Below, piece after piece: positions 10,866 to 21,359 of a stretch of DNA of 64,000 bases. Position 1 is the first letter of the stretch. Every line of letters begins with the position of its first letter. Made by a program: the position numbers and the translations under genes. The stretch lies in the NCBI GenBank assembly GCA_024114885.1, contig CP099422.1:2542001-2606000 (forward strand). Direction: 5' to 3'. The notes under the pieces were generated by a model. It was not told where the DNA came from. It searched no databases and saw only the letters and a list, made by a program, of their open reading frames with translations. The DNA comes from Septoria linicola (taxonomy: Eukaryota > Ascomycota > Dothideomycetes > Mycosphaerellales > Mycosphaerellaceae).

Positions 10866-12946
10866 ATGGCGGTCCTCAAGGAGAACGACAAGCGCTGGAT
10901 TGAGATCGAGCTCGGCGCACGCGCTTTAGCGAAAAAGCTCGACCTCACCTATGTTTCATTTCCTCTCGGATCGAAGAAGCCATGGCAGGAGCCAAAACCG
11001 AGTTCGCCAACGGAGAAGCATCTCTATATGCTGTTGCCACACGCTATCGGGATATATCCGCCGATGCAGAGCCTGCAAGTCGTGGTCGTCGCGACCATGA
11101 GTCCAACAGCGTTCTTTGAGTCTATGTTGGAGAAGTTCGGGTGTGAAGTCACCAAGCATCCTTCTGGTTAGTCGCATATCAGCAAAGCAGTTCCGAACAG
11201 ATGACTTGGGACGGAGCGCACTGAGGACACTTGTACTATCTTAACCAACTGCTGACAGTCCCAGACGATGCCACGATCATGCTTCTGGACCTGACCGAGA
11301 TGAAATCGCAAGCATTACCTTTCAACAGACGGTTACTATTCGCAGTCCACTACTGTCGAATTCCACACGAATACAGTGGCAGGCTATCTGCACCAGAGAC
11401 TATTCCTCTGAGCAGCTCACTTCCGAACGCTGACCTGCTGGCACGGATTCACGATGCGCGGTACATGGTGAAAAGGGTGCGGGCACTTGACTTCGATCAA
11501 CCAGAACCAGATGATCCTGGATCTGTCGAGTTCCGTGCCTCTGTGTTTCAGCTTATGAAATGGTCACTTTCGTGCGGAATTCTATGTCCGCGCCTGGAAT
11601 TGCTGACAACAGAAATGCTCGTCTTCTGTGTCGACCAAGGGTGGCTAACGCTTGGCATACGAGGAGCAAAAGACTACATGTCGAGAGAAACCATTGGCAA
11701 ACTCATCGAGCGGTGTATGTATCCCAAGGTCTTGGGCATGAACGTCACGTCTGGGCAATTCGCTATTCGAACACCTTCGGGACGCAAATTAGGGTTCTCG
11801 GCAATTGGCAAAGATATGTCGCCCGTTGCGACTGACACGATCAAGCGAGCGATCACACGAGATATGACCGTTGTGGCGAACATCGCAACGAGGACCGCCG
11901 AGGGGATGCAACGATTTGCGGGCGAGCACGAAATGTATCTCGAGGTTATCGTGCGGTACTGGAATCCCAAATTGAGCGAAAGCATGAAGATTGACTTTTA
12001 CACGTCAGTATAGCACGATCGGGACAAATGACTGGACATGCTGACGATATGCAGAGTCCTCCTATTCCTAGCAGATCAAGTCATGAACGGTCCCATGTTG
12101 GACGCCGTGAAGACACGAATCTGGCCCTTTTACAACGAAACATTAGAAGTCTCACGGCATGAAGGCTGGGTCAGCTACATTGGGCTGAGTGAGATGATTG
12201 TCGACAAACACATTGATTTCCCGAAGTACTGCAGAGATCACACCAGCGCAGAGTTCCTCGCAACGCTGCACGAGAAATGCAGGAGCCATGCGAAATTCGA
12301 TCATCAAAACGCAAGTCTGGAGATCCGAATGCAGTCCCAAGCCGAGACGTTTGGCAGTGATGGCGTACCCAATACAGGACTGGACACGAATGAGGATGTT
12401 GATTGGGAGGCGATTTTGGGACCAGAGGAGATGGCAAAGATCAGAGCTAAGCCGGAGGATTTCATTGATGACGAGGGTACTGTCACAGCGACTGCAGAGG
12501 CCGAAGCGGGCCAGCCGCTGCCCGAAATCTCAGGGCTGACCGTTTCGGACAAGTTGTCAACCCTCCCACCACAGAGTGCGAGCGAGGCCACGGCCTCGAA
12601 AGCCGAGAGCTCAGGCTCTAAGACCAATCACACTCGCATCGATTCCATCGGCAATGGCCCCTCAGACTCAGCACCAGAATCCAGTGCAGCCGGCCCATCA
12701 CACCGCTTCCGCACCGCAGCACAAGCCATGCATCGCCTCAAATGGGACGAGAAACACAAGTCAATCCACTACGAGGTAGGGTATAAGGATCGCTTCGACG
12801 GATTGATGTGGAAGCCTCTGGAGGAGTGGCAGGCACATACGGAAGAAGAAGATTTTATTCCTGAGCATCGAGTGGAGTATCTCAAGCAGAAGGATGCGCC
12901 TAGAAGGGTGGTGTGGAGTAAGAAGCAGAGGTATGATGGGACGTGA
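10866..12946 (+). CDS. poly(A)-polymerase-like protein with C-terminal MJ1316 (DUF504) domain
   Basis: Exons 10866-11166, 11259-12003 and 12055-12946 join in frame to 645 aa. The last 75 residues are an MJ1316 RNA cyclic-group end recognition domain (formerly DUF504): FRTAAQAMHRLKWD, YEVGYKDRFDGLMW, PLEEW and FIPEHRVEYLK. The middle (FQLMKWSLSCGILCPRLELL) resembles the central helical domain of eukaryotic poly(A) polymerases, which follows the nucleotidyltransferase core. The N-terminal 200 residues should be that core, yet I find no GS-x-DxD catalytic signature, so it may be inactive or very divergent. Between the two lies an acidic disordered linker (about 460-560). The combination suggests a protein that handles RNA 3' or cyclic-phosphate ends; this is inference. 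The intron at 12004-12054 has a CTGAC branch site. Confidence 0.8.
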
Positions 12947-13105
12947 TGCTTGACGGAGCTGGATTTGCGAGCATGAGATTTTGCTTGTTGTTGCGATCGC
13001 TGGTGGAACAGGACACAGAACAGAAGCTTGCATCGCATAGCGGTAGTCTTCATCTCTATCGAGATAATAGTCTTCAGGAGAAGTCCAATCAAGGACTTGA
13101 CCTGA

Positions 13106-14116
13106 TCAATCATCACTATCACTTCCATACCCCTCGCCACCGTCCTCCGCCTCGCCATCCACAAGCGGCACAACACGAAAATCCACAAACGCCGCCCCAT
13201 CCGCCTCACCATGTCCGACTTCGACAAGAAACTGCAAACTCAATACACTTTCCTCATCTAAGCGCAACGACACTTTCGACGCAGACTGCATAGCTCTCTG
13301 CGCAGCTTTGATACAACTGAACTTGAAGCTCGCCGTGGTTCTCGCGGGGCATTGGAATGTTTCGAGGACAGGGCTGTCAGAGTCGGTATGTGTAGTGTAG
13401 TCTATAGTCGCTGAGCCGAGAGGACCAGAGGCACTGAGGGAGAAATTGGAGCTGTGGGAGTTGGGGTTCGCGTGGATAGTCAGAGTTTGCGGGGACGTGT
13501 TATTCAGCTCTGAAAGTGCGTCGAGGAGGAAAGTTGAGCGCATGATGGTTTTGAGCGCGAGGGAGTCGCGCTGAAAAGGGATCTCTTCAGAGACTTCGGC
13601 TTCGTAGGTGGTGAGGTCGCAGGTTGTGGTGACGCCGGCTTCGGACATGTGGATTGTGAGAGGAGAGCCTTCGCCGTCGTAGGAGAAGGTGCAGATGCCG
13701 GCGACTTGGAGGGGGTTGTTGAAGGCGTGTTGGTTGGCGTGACGGTTGAGGCGGTGGGCGGCGAAGGCGGAGTATTCGTCGGAGCGTTTGGAGGAGGTGT
13801 TGCTGGGGTCGGAAACGCTGAAGATGTTGAGGGTTTCGAGGAGGGAGAGGAGGTTGATCTCGAAGAGAGGGTGGTCGGGAAGGTCATCTTGCGAGGAAGG
13901 TGGAGCCGAGGGTGTAGTGTACTTGTAGGAGGTGAAGAGATTCTTTTCGAGGTGGACGAAAGCTTCCATGACGCTGCCTTCTTCCGTGCTGAAGCGGAGG
14001 CCGTCGGGCGTGATGCGGACAGTGGCCATTTTGGCAAAGGAGATGCAGCGGAGGAGGAGGAGGATCTGCCGAGCAGAGGATGAGACGGCAGAGAAAAGTG
14101 GGAGGTTGGTCGCCAT
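13106..14116 (-). CDS. RAD1: DNA damage checkpoint clamp subunit Rad1
   Basis: A 336-aa single-exon protein matching Rad1 of the 9-1-1 (Rad9-Rad1-Hus1) clamp. It is PCNA-like: an N-terminal strand-helix unit (LLLLRCISFAKMATVRITPDGLRFSTEEG), a middle section PLQVAGICTFSYDGEGSPL, and a second PCNA-like half around TIDYTTHTDS and FKFSCIKAAQRAMQSASKVSLRLDEESVLSLQF, which is the most conserved stretch. It ends in an acidic tail (GEGYGSDSDD) often found in fungal Rad1. The clamp is loaded at damaged DNA in the nucleus and activates the checkpoint kinases. It converges with the MJ1316 gene, the two stop codons lying only about 160 bases apart. (Fungal naming varies; S. cerevisiae calls it Rad17.). 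Confidence 0.88.
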   Translation of the reverse strand: MATNLPLFSAVSSSARQILLLLRCISFAKMATVRITPDGLRFSTEEGSVMEAFVHLEKNLFTSYKYTTPSAPPSSQDDLPDHPLFEINLLSLLETLNIFSVSDPSNTSSKRSDEYSAFAAHRLNRHANQHAFNNPLQVAGICTFSYDGEGSPLTIHMSEAGVTTTCDLTTYEAEVSEEIPFQRDSLALKTIMRSTFLLDALSELNNTSPQTLTIHANPNSHSSNFSLSASGPLGSATIDYTTHTDSDSPVLETFQCPARTTASFKFSCIKAAQRAMQSASKVSLRLDEESVLSLQFLVEVGHGEADGAAFVDFRVVPLVDGEAEDGGEGYGSDSDD

Positions 14117-14187
14117 GGTTGTGGAGGAAAGAAACGCGCTTTTGTCGTGGGTATCTTGAGTCTATAATGTGTGCCTGTCTTTGCTTT

Positions 14188-14503
14188 CTATTCAGGTCGT
14201 CGGTATGCTCGCAAGTAAGTGCTGAGCTGGAGTGCAGCAGTAGAGACGGCGAAGAAGGCAGTCAGGCCGCAGACGAGGATGAAGAGCGTCGAAGTCACTG
14301 GGTGGAACTTCTTCTTCTTCTCTGTAGCCGTGTCAGATGAACTCTTATGCAGTGACGAGTAGTAGTCTGTCCATACCTCCGGCCTTGACGACAGGCACTA
14401 CCTCGACCGGCTCTTCTCGAAGTTTTCTCCGACGAAGCTTGAACTGCTTTGCTCTGCGGTCGCGGGGAAGTGGTTGATGGTGGGGAGAGTGTGATCTATA
14501 CAT
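14188..14503 (-). CDS. small single-span membrane protein overlapping the end of OST5
   Basis: Two exons (14377-14503 and 14188-14321, intron 55 nt with GTATGG and CTACAG ends) give 86 aa. The N-terminal half is very basic (RRAKQFKLRRRKLREEPVEV), then after the intron come EKKKKFHPV, one hydrophobic span of about 22 residues (TSTLFILVCGLTAFFAVSTA) and a basic tail ending RAYRRPE. The clean frame across the splice and the sharp polarity argue for a real protein, probably an ER or other internal-membrane single-pass protein. I do not recognise the family. Its ATG (14501-14503) overlaps the final codons and stop of OST5 by 8 bases, in a different frame, and no other start is available in the exon. 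It is missed by simple ORF calling because each exon is short. Confidence 0.55.
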
Positions 14504-14790
14504 ATACGCCGACTGCGCAGATCATATAGACAGCTCCAAAGGCGAATGCGAAGGACGCGGGGACAGCGAGAACGGGCAGGTTCTTGACAGAGAGGTCTAT
14601 GCAGTGTTAGTAGGTGTTGCAAGCCTGCTCTGATGAGTCTACACATACTCAGTCCGAAAAGAGCAGTCAGGACGAAGCCAATGGACAGCAGCACGAAGCC
14701 GACGAGGAACTGGGCGTCCTTGCCGACGTTGGGGATGAAGGGGCTGTTGGCCGCAGCGTCCCAGAGCGCGAGAAGTGGTTGATCCGACAT
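14496..14790 (-). CDS. OST5: oligosaccharyltransferase subunit OST5
   Basis: Exons 14649-14790 and 14496-14596 give 80 aa, the usual size of OST5/TMEM258. Two membrane spans are clear: FLVGFVLLSIGFVLTALFGL and, after a short NLSVKNLP loop, VLAVPASFAFAFGAVYMICA. The C-terminus VGVYV matches the GVYV/GIYV end conserved from yeast Ost5 to animal TMEM258. The protein is a small accessory subunit that stabilises the oligosaccharyltransferase complex in the ER membrane, which attaches N-glycans. The intron has GTATGT and CATAG ends. It is divergent from GCN5, with 238 bases between the two starts, so the promoters overlap. The stop codon overlaps the next gene's start. Confidence 0.82.
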
Positions 14791-15028
14791 TGATCTGTTT
14801 CTCTCTTTCTGTGTTGGAAACTGTGGTGGTAACTAGAGCGTGATTCCAGCACTTTAGACGTCAAGTGAACAAGTGGAAGGAGCTTCCGCCCTTCACATGG
14901 AAGCTGACAGGGATCGGTCCGGCCTCCGCTCGCTAGCGCCGATTCTGCACCCGCCTACTTTGCGGTTCACATCTTCCACTTCCCACAACAACACCACGCA
15001 TATGTATCGCATGCATGAATAGCGCATC

Positions 15029-16357
15029 ATGTCTCATGTGAAAGAGGAGAAGCGCAAGGCCGAGGACGGCATCAACGGCCACGATACTAAGCGCATCAAG
15101 CCCTCGGTGTCTCCCCCGCCGCAAGAAGACCACGCCCACGACGAGGACATGGACGACGATGACGACGACGACGCCGACGAGCGAGGCTTCACCGTCAACC
15201 ATGCCGCATATCCCGAAAAGCCTGCCGTGGTGGAAGAGCGAAATGGCGACATCGCCTTCTACGTCGTCAACAACGACGGCAAACCCTCCTCCCACATCAT
15301 CCTTACCGGCCTGAAATGCATATTCCAAAAACAGCTGCCCAAAATGCCCAAAGACTATATCGCTCGACTGGTCTACGATCGGACGCACTTGAGCATCGCA
15401 ATCGTGAAGCGCGCTCCACAAGGGTCTTTCGCCGAGCAGAGTAAGCTGCCCGGAGAAGTTGTTGGCGGAATTACCTATCGGCCCTTCAAGGGCAGGCAGT
15501 TCGCTGAGATTGTCTTCTGCGCCATTAGCTCAGACCAACAAGTCAAAGGGTACGGAGCACATCTGATGAACCACCTCAAAGACTATGTCAAGGCCTCGAG
15601 CGATGTCATGCACTTCTTGACCTACGCTGACAACTATGCTATTGGATACTTCAAAAAGCAAGGCTTCACGAAGGAGATCACGCTGGACAAGCCCAAGTGG
15701 ATGGGTTACATCAAAGATTACGAGGGAGGAACTATAATGCAGTGCTCCATGCTGCCCAAGGTACGGTACCTGGAGGCGGGACGAATGCTGCTCAAGCAAA
15801 AGGCGGCGGTACATGCAAAGATCAGATCAGTGTCGAAAAGCTACGAAGTGCATCAGCCGCCGAAGGCGTGGAAGAACAGCAAGCCAGGACAGCCTCTGAC
15901 GGAAATCGATCCGCTTACTATAGCTGCCATCAAGGCTACTGGCTGGTCTCCCGACATGGATGCTCTTGCCCGCGCGCCTCGCCGAAACCCCGCGCACAGT
16001 CTTCTCCTTGGTCTGCTGTCCGCTCTGCAATCGAGTAGTACAGCCTGGCCGTTCCTGCAACCCGTGAATGGCGATGAAGTGCATGATTACTACGAGGTGA
16101 TCAAGGAGCCCATGGATCTGAGCAGTATGGAGCAGAAACTGGAGAAGGATCAGTACGAAACAGTTGAAGACTTCATCAAGGACGTGCTGCTCATCGTGCG
16201 GAACTGCAAACGATATAATGCAGAAACGACGCCCTATGCCAAAGCTGCCAATAGGCTGGAGAAGGAGATGTGGAAGAAGATTCGCGAAGTGCCAGAGTGG
16301 TCATATCTCGAGCCTGAGAGCTTCGAGACGACAAATCGCAAACCGGAGGATCAGTAG
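15029..16357 (+). CDS. GCN5: histone acetyltransferase GCN5 (SAGA/ADA catalytic subunit)
   Basis: A single-exon 442-aa protein with the full GCN5 layout. An acidic, charged N-terminus (a run of Asp around residues 42-50) is followed by the GNAT acetyltransferase domain (about 70-235): FQKQLPKMPKDYIARLVYDR, the catalytic-Glu strand FAEIVFCAISSDQQ, and the acetyl-CoA loop QVKGYGAHL. A linker leads to a C-terminal bromodomain (about 330-435) with WPFLQPV, the ZA loop Tyr pair YYEVIKEPMDL, and NCKRYNAETTPY carrying the acetyl-lysine-binding Asn. GCN5 acetylates histone H3 tails in SAGA and ADA complexes. Length and domains agree with yeast Gcn5 (439 aa), so the start at 15029 is well supported. 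Confidence 0.97.
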   Translation: MSHVKEEKRKAEDGINGHDTKRIKPSVSPPPQEDHAHDEDMDDDDDDDADERGFTVNHAAYPEKPAVVEERNGDIAFYVVNNDGKPSSHIILTGLKCIFQKQLPKMPKDYIARLVYDRTHLSIAIVKRAPQGSFAEQSKLPGEVVGGITYRPFKGRQFAEIVFCAISSDQQVKGYGAHLMNHLKDYVKASSDVMHFLTYADNYAIGYFKKQGFTKEITLDKPKWMGYIKDYEGGTIMQCSMLPKVRYLEAGRMLLKQKAAVHAKIRSVSKSYEVHQPPKAWKNSKPGQPLTEIDPLTIAAIKATGWSPDMDALARAPRRNPAHSLLLGLLSALQSSSTAWPFLQPVNGDEVHDYYEVIKEPMDLSSMEQKLEKDQYETVEDFIKDVLLIVRNCKRYNAETTPYAKAANRLEKEMWKKIREVPEWSYLEPESFETTNRKPEDQ

Positions 16358-17003
16358 GATTATCCTCCTCCAACAGACCCTCTCCCTCCCACTCCGCCGA
16401 AAATTAGCTCTAGCAACCTCAAACGGGATTTTATGGCGCACCAGCTGCAGGAGCGCGTGGTCGACGCACATTCTGCGGAGAGAGGGCGGCCAAGATTAGT
16501 GAAGAGGCAAAAACGCCGCCATTTAATCAATCAATAGTTGGGATAGTAATGAATGCAACACGAGTGATGACTTGCAACATGTTTTCCAATCCAACAAAAG
16601 CAGGGTCGACAGTGGCACTATAGTCCAGGAGTCGACATGTTGATACTGTGAAAAAGTACCGAGACAGTCTGTCCGTCCATCCGAATAGTCGATTGTATCT
16701 TTGCACCTTGCTTGCTGATCACGGCAATGGCTGATGGAGACGTTACACATCGCCGGCGTATGTTTTCTTTAAATCTTTGGCGTGTAAATGACACCAGTTC
16801 AGTTACAAGTGGGAAGCAGACAGATCGTGTCTCTCTGGTTTCCGCTATGAATCGAGCTAATCAAAGGTACTACTCAAGAAGTCATGGACTCGATGTTTTT
16901 GATTCTGTCAGACTGATGGAGAGAGGTCATTACTACTTCTCCATCCACCCCTCCTCCTTGCTCCTCGTCCCCCTTCTCCCCACCCTCCATCTCATGATTA
17001 TCA
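16358..17003. other. intergenic between convergent genes
   Basis: Holds the 3' regions of GCN5 (+) and the PTH11-type receptor (-). Only short unsupported frames occur. Confidence 0.4.
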
Positions 17004-18708
17004 TCAAAAGTCTGAGTCTGAGTCTTGAGTCTTCTCCGGCCGATCAACAACCTCAACCTCATGCATTCTGCCCCCTCCATCTTTATACACAAATCTATCC
17101 CTCGTCGGTTTTCCTACAGCAGGAATACTATGCTGTAAAGTCACGCTATCTTCTGCGAGACCGACGTGCAGGGCGGGGGAACTGCTCATCTGTTCTTCTT
17201 CTTCTTTGTCTCTCGATCGTGGAGGGGGTGGGGGCTGCAATTGGAAGTCTCGATATGCAGAGGAAGAGGTAGTATTCGCTGTCGTCGGACGTCCCATGTT
17301 TCGCCGCTGGTTTTGCTCCTTGTTGTTGGGTAGGATTCCTGCGGCGGAAGATGTGTCGTCGTCGTTGTCGAAGAGGAATGATACGCTTTTGCCTAGTCTT
17401 CTCTGAGGGAGCAAAATGTTTGCGAGGGCGTTGAGGCCAGGTATACAGATAACGAGGAAGCCCAGATTGATTTGCAATATCGTCCAAATTGTTGCTTGAG
17501 CCAGTGTTCTCGTCAAGTTGAGCGTGGGTTGAGTTTCTCCTGCTCCAGTAGAAGGGACAAGGCGGCCGATGCTGCAGATTATGACTCCCATGCCGAGAAT
17601 GTACATTCCTCCCACTCCGGACTTTTGTATTGTATTGAAGCGGTTGTATGCGACAAGGAGAGGAGGAATGGGTAAAAAGAGTAGAACGACATCGTACACC
17701 AGATTAAGCGCGCTGAGAGCTCGGTAGAGGGTCGTGATGTCCATGCACTTGCCCTCTGCTTCCTCAGCTTCGTTCTGATTCTGCCGCACGAAATCCCATG
17801 TCGAGGATATCGGCGTACATTGTAATATCGTAGCCAGTTGAACCGCGAGGTAGGTCAACACGAGGATTAAAGCGAAGGTCCAACAGAGAGAGCGATAGGC
17901 TGTGCTTAAGCTTGCGCGAGGTAAGATTCGGAGGTACGTGAATATGAGGCTGATTTTGGTGAGCAAGATGATGGTGTGTTCGAGGAGGGTGAAGGCGTAG
18001 AAGGTCTACAAGGAGAAATTCGTTAGCGGGTTCTAGAGGCTAGGGTAAGAAGAGGGCAATGATGCCTACCTTGAGAAAGTCGCTGATTTGGTCTACATTG
18101 AAATACCAGCTATCTTGGCCAAGCCCATTGTTGCTGGATAAGTGGATGCAGAGCGTCGCGCCAACGAGGCATAGGTAGCAGGGCAGAATTGTCCAGTCGC
18201 TGCGGTGCAGTCCTTCCCGTGCGATCAAACAAGAGGACAGTCTGAGGAGGAAGCACAGAGTCGCGAGACTGAAGGCTGTCCATGATAGCGTGTTGATTGC
18301 GCTTGACTGATCATAAGGCGTGATCTCGCAAGCGGTCGTCCGGAACATTTGTGATTCTGAGGAGTTCAATCAGCATGTATAAAGTGGAGGAATGAAAGGA
18401 GAACATACCGAGCTGCTCAGCATATGTACAGTTGCTCGCTACGCACACGTCTATCATCGCCGTAAGGCTGGTTTCTGTGCAGTAGCATAGCTTCGCAGTC
18501 GAGTCGCAGTCGAACATCGGCATGAGGAAATCATGGCATGTTTGCTGAACGACCTCTGTCAGCTCCTATCTTTCAAGTTTGTTGCAGCTGCATCACTCAC
18601 CGCACAGGTCGACAAGCCATTGTCCTGGCGAGGTTCAAGCTCGACCGCATGGGCAGCAGAAGTCGAACAGGCTACTGCCAAGAATAGAGGGAGTCGCGAC
18701 AGCCACAT
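17004..18708 (-). CDS. CFEM-domain PTH11-type seven-span receptor
   Basis: Four exons (18601-18708, 18409-18544, 18070-18356, 17004-18005) join in frame to 510 aa. A signal peptide (MWLSRLPLFLAVACSTSAAHA) is followed by a cysteine-rich CFEM domain with all eight cysteines, at about residues 35, 39, 49, 56, 58, 70, 75 and 91; note STCAQTC and LCYC. Then comes a rhodopsin-like seven-span region as in PTH11 of rice blast fungus: LSWTAFSLATLCFLLRL, DWTILPCYLCLVGATL, TKISLIFTYLRILP and NLGFLVICIPGLNAL. The long C-terminal tail is low-complexity and probably cytosolic. This CFEM-plus-seven-span class is confined to Pezizomycotina and includes surface-sensing receptors; the ligand is unknown. CFEM cysteines in some proteins bind haem or iron. 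Confidence 0.88.
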
Positions 18709-19935
18709 GCTGCATGGAAGCAATGTCAGAGCTAGAAATCAAGAAATAGGCTCAACTTGAATTGAAGTACAATCAATGGTCAACCAGGTCGTGATGTCGT
18801 TCACATGGCCAGCAACAACCAGATCAGAGCTGGCCGCGTGCGGCCACAGCTGTATCCTTGCCAGTGCGTGATATCGGTGGCACGACCTACTATAATGGCA
18901 GGGTACTAGAAAACTGATGAGCGAACAGGCGTCGTAGCATTCACGGAAGCAGATCGTATCGACCACAGTAAAGCAATCGTCGGGTTGCGCGATTCGCTAC
19001 GCGCAGGAGACGATCATAGTGCGCCAGAAATATGCATGTCAGCGGGAGCAAGCTTTGTTGCGCGGACCGTATGTCAGGTTGGTTCCGTCGAGTCAGGCCA
19101 AAGCTTCCATAGTTCGGGATACTGGTCGTACGCGACTAGTCGTGTTAGGCGTATTGGATGTAGGATGTGGATTTATCTTGTGTCCGGAGAGGCAGCGTGC
19201 GCTGGATTTAAATGTTACTTCTGCAATCATAGATGCTGTGGCACTTGGTAAAGTGCTGTGGTTGTAAGTGACCCATGATGACCTAACCACTCCGATCTAT
19301 ATCTGAGTCGATATAGCCTGACTCGCGACCAGGTAGCGAGTTTCTGGATTAGTAGCTGAAACAAACTACAGCTACCCGCCTGTACTTTGCAAAGCGAACA
19401 TTTCGATATGCGATCGGTCGTCACTGTACCTTCGCGGAGTGAGAAACACTGTGACAGGCCTGAACTGGTAACAGAGACTGTACTGCGGCTTTGGCCATAC
19501 CTCTGAGTTGCGGGCCATTGTGGGGCGTGGAAGCTGTCAGTAGTTGAAGAGGTTGCGCCGCGCCGCGCGACTACAGCAAAGAGCTTCGGACAATCGTAAA
19601 GTGAAAGTACAGTAAAGTACGTGGCTGCGGATCTGTTGCATGCTCACGATTAGCTGATTTGGAAGGAGCAGACCGCAGACAGACCATCACCGCGTCCTGC
19701 GCTGAGCCCAGCATTGACAACGAAAGGCTTGCCTGCACTCTGCCCCGGAAGATGCTGCCGCGGCGAGGTGATTCGGAGGGAGAAAGCATGTTGCGATCCG
19801 TCGAATCCTGCTTGATGTGGTATATGTACAGCCGCCCGTGTCTATCGCTCAGCCGATGATGTTTGTCGCATGATATGCCACAACCGCAATTCGCCCGTTC
19901 TTGCCTCGAAAATCGTGCGTCGTGCCTCCTCCCAT
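18709..19935. other. intergenic, no gene seen (1.2 kb)
   Basis: Upstream region of the receptor gene and downstream region of COX9. A plus-strand frame at 19019-19267 is open but lacks domain features or splice support. Confidence 0.35.
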
Positions 19936-20389
19936 CTATTGCTGGCTGAAGGCGTTTGCTCTCTGGTCCTCCAACTTGGCGTAGAAAACATCTCTCTTGC
20001 GGACGGATGGGACGTGAAAGCCTTTGCTGTGCGTTAGTTTCTGTAGTTGACATCGTGATGGGGCCGCGTCGATCGGCATGGCCACTGTCGAAGAATGCGC
20101 GTTTCGTGTGGCGGAAGAGGTCCTTCACGTACCGTACCACCAGAAGTATCCAAATGAAGTGCCGAGGCCTGCGAGAGAGCGGTCAGTTCCTGCCAATTCA
20201 TTCCCTCGCCACCCAAGCTGTTCCTTGCAACTTAATGGCGCGTGAATGATGCGGTGGTGGATGGGACAATCGTACCAAAGGCAACGGAGAGATCGAGGAC
20301 GAGGCCCCTGCGGAGCATCTGCGCATTGTCAGTCCCATTTCTTGTCGCGAGCATGAGGTCTTGCATACGCCAGTGATGGGCTTGACCAT
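19936..20389 (-). CDS. COX9: cytochrome c oxidase subunit VIIa (COX9)
   Basis: Four small exons (20369-20389, 20276-20318, 20133-20168, 19936-20021; 21, 43, 36 and 86 nt) give a 61-aa protein. It begins MVKPITGMLRRGLVLDLSVA, then reads FGLGTSFGYFWWYGFHVPSV across two splices and continues RKRDVFYAKLED. This is the fungal Cox9/VIIa pattern: short basic N-terminus, one membrane span with the FGYxWWYG motif, and the HVPxVRxRDxFYxxLE matrix/intermembrane tail. It is an accessory subunit of respiratory complex IV in the inner mitochondrial membrane. The last intron has a perfect ACTAAC branch site. Because no exon exceeds 90 nt, the gene is invisible to ORF-length searches. Confidence 0.88.
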
Positions 20390-21359
20390 CTTTGCGATTG
20401 TGTAGAGTTGGGTTGGAAGATGTTGGTGGTAGTCGTTGCCGCAAGCTCAATGTCGTCGTGATTGAAGGTCCGCAGAAGCCAGGTCTTGGCACAAAGTCCG
20501 GGCCGGCATGTTCCGATGCAATGGCTTCCTTCCTTCACAACAAGCGTGACCTCTCAGATCAGTAAGACAACATCATCTGTCATCATGGCATCAATTGCTC
20601 TTCTGGACCTCGCAGTCTCGACATCTGCGGGCTTCTCGATGAGCAAAGGCTCCTGCTACGCGAATTTCGTCTCCGCGGTCACTCTCTGCGCCAGTGAAGA
20701 AGAGCCTTTGCTTTCTGGAGGCCAGTTCGACACTTCCTTGAGTGGTGTCCCTGTGCACTTCACTGTGGCTGTCTTCCCCAATACTAAGACGAAGGTCTAG
20801 AAGGAGAAGCTATCCCTCCGTTTGCTTTTTTGTCTCTTTTCCCGGATACCCTCTCTGCGCTCTACTGCTGGCTACGCCCTTTGGAGCGAATTTACCGACC
20901 AATCTCGGCACAATTGCAAGCAGAGTTACCTGTTTCTAGCGTCACATTTCTCTCACAGCGATCCGGTGGACTTGCCATCCGTTGCCGTGTCTGGACTACG
21001 CTCGATCATCTGCGCCGACCACGACTTCGATATGAAGTATATTGCACTATCTAGCATTGACAAAGCTTTGCTTCAGCATCTTGGTCATGCCTACGCCAGT
21101 CAGGGCGAATTCCAGGTCCAACAACCAGCGTGACTGAAGGCGCAGTTGCTCGTTTCGCCAATCAGGATCGTCACGAATGGGACAAATTATTCTCTAGACG
21201 TCGCTGGAACAAGGCTATTAATTGAAGTTCATAGTTCGTCACGGAAGGGCTCAGCATGGTCAAAGCATAATTTAAGCGATTTTCGACTTTAACTTAGCCT
21301 CCGTACAAACACACACGATTTGGATGACATGATCTTCCTCCTCCCTACAGATCTCTTCA
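20390..21359. other. intergenic, COX9 upstream region
   Basis: About 1 kb between COX9 and the broken hydrolase. A 71-codon plus-strand frame from an ATG at 20585 (MASIALLDLAVS) starts 195 bases from COX9 but has no recognisable feature and is not annotated as a gene. Confidence 0.35.

Noticed and set aside
14377..14596. Splicing OST5 to the small membrane frame through the donor at GTATAT
   Set aside because: The join is possible by sites but puts the downstream exons in the wrong frame and destroys the membrane span.
14933..15421. Long minus-strand ORF opposite GCN5
   Set aside because: It is the mirror of the GCN5 coding frame; composition and motifs support GCN5 only.
20585..20800. 71-codon plus-strand ORF beside COX9
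   Set aside because: Short, no domain, no signal peptide of quality, and coding bias cannot be judged.
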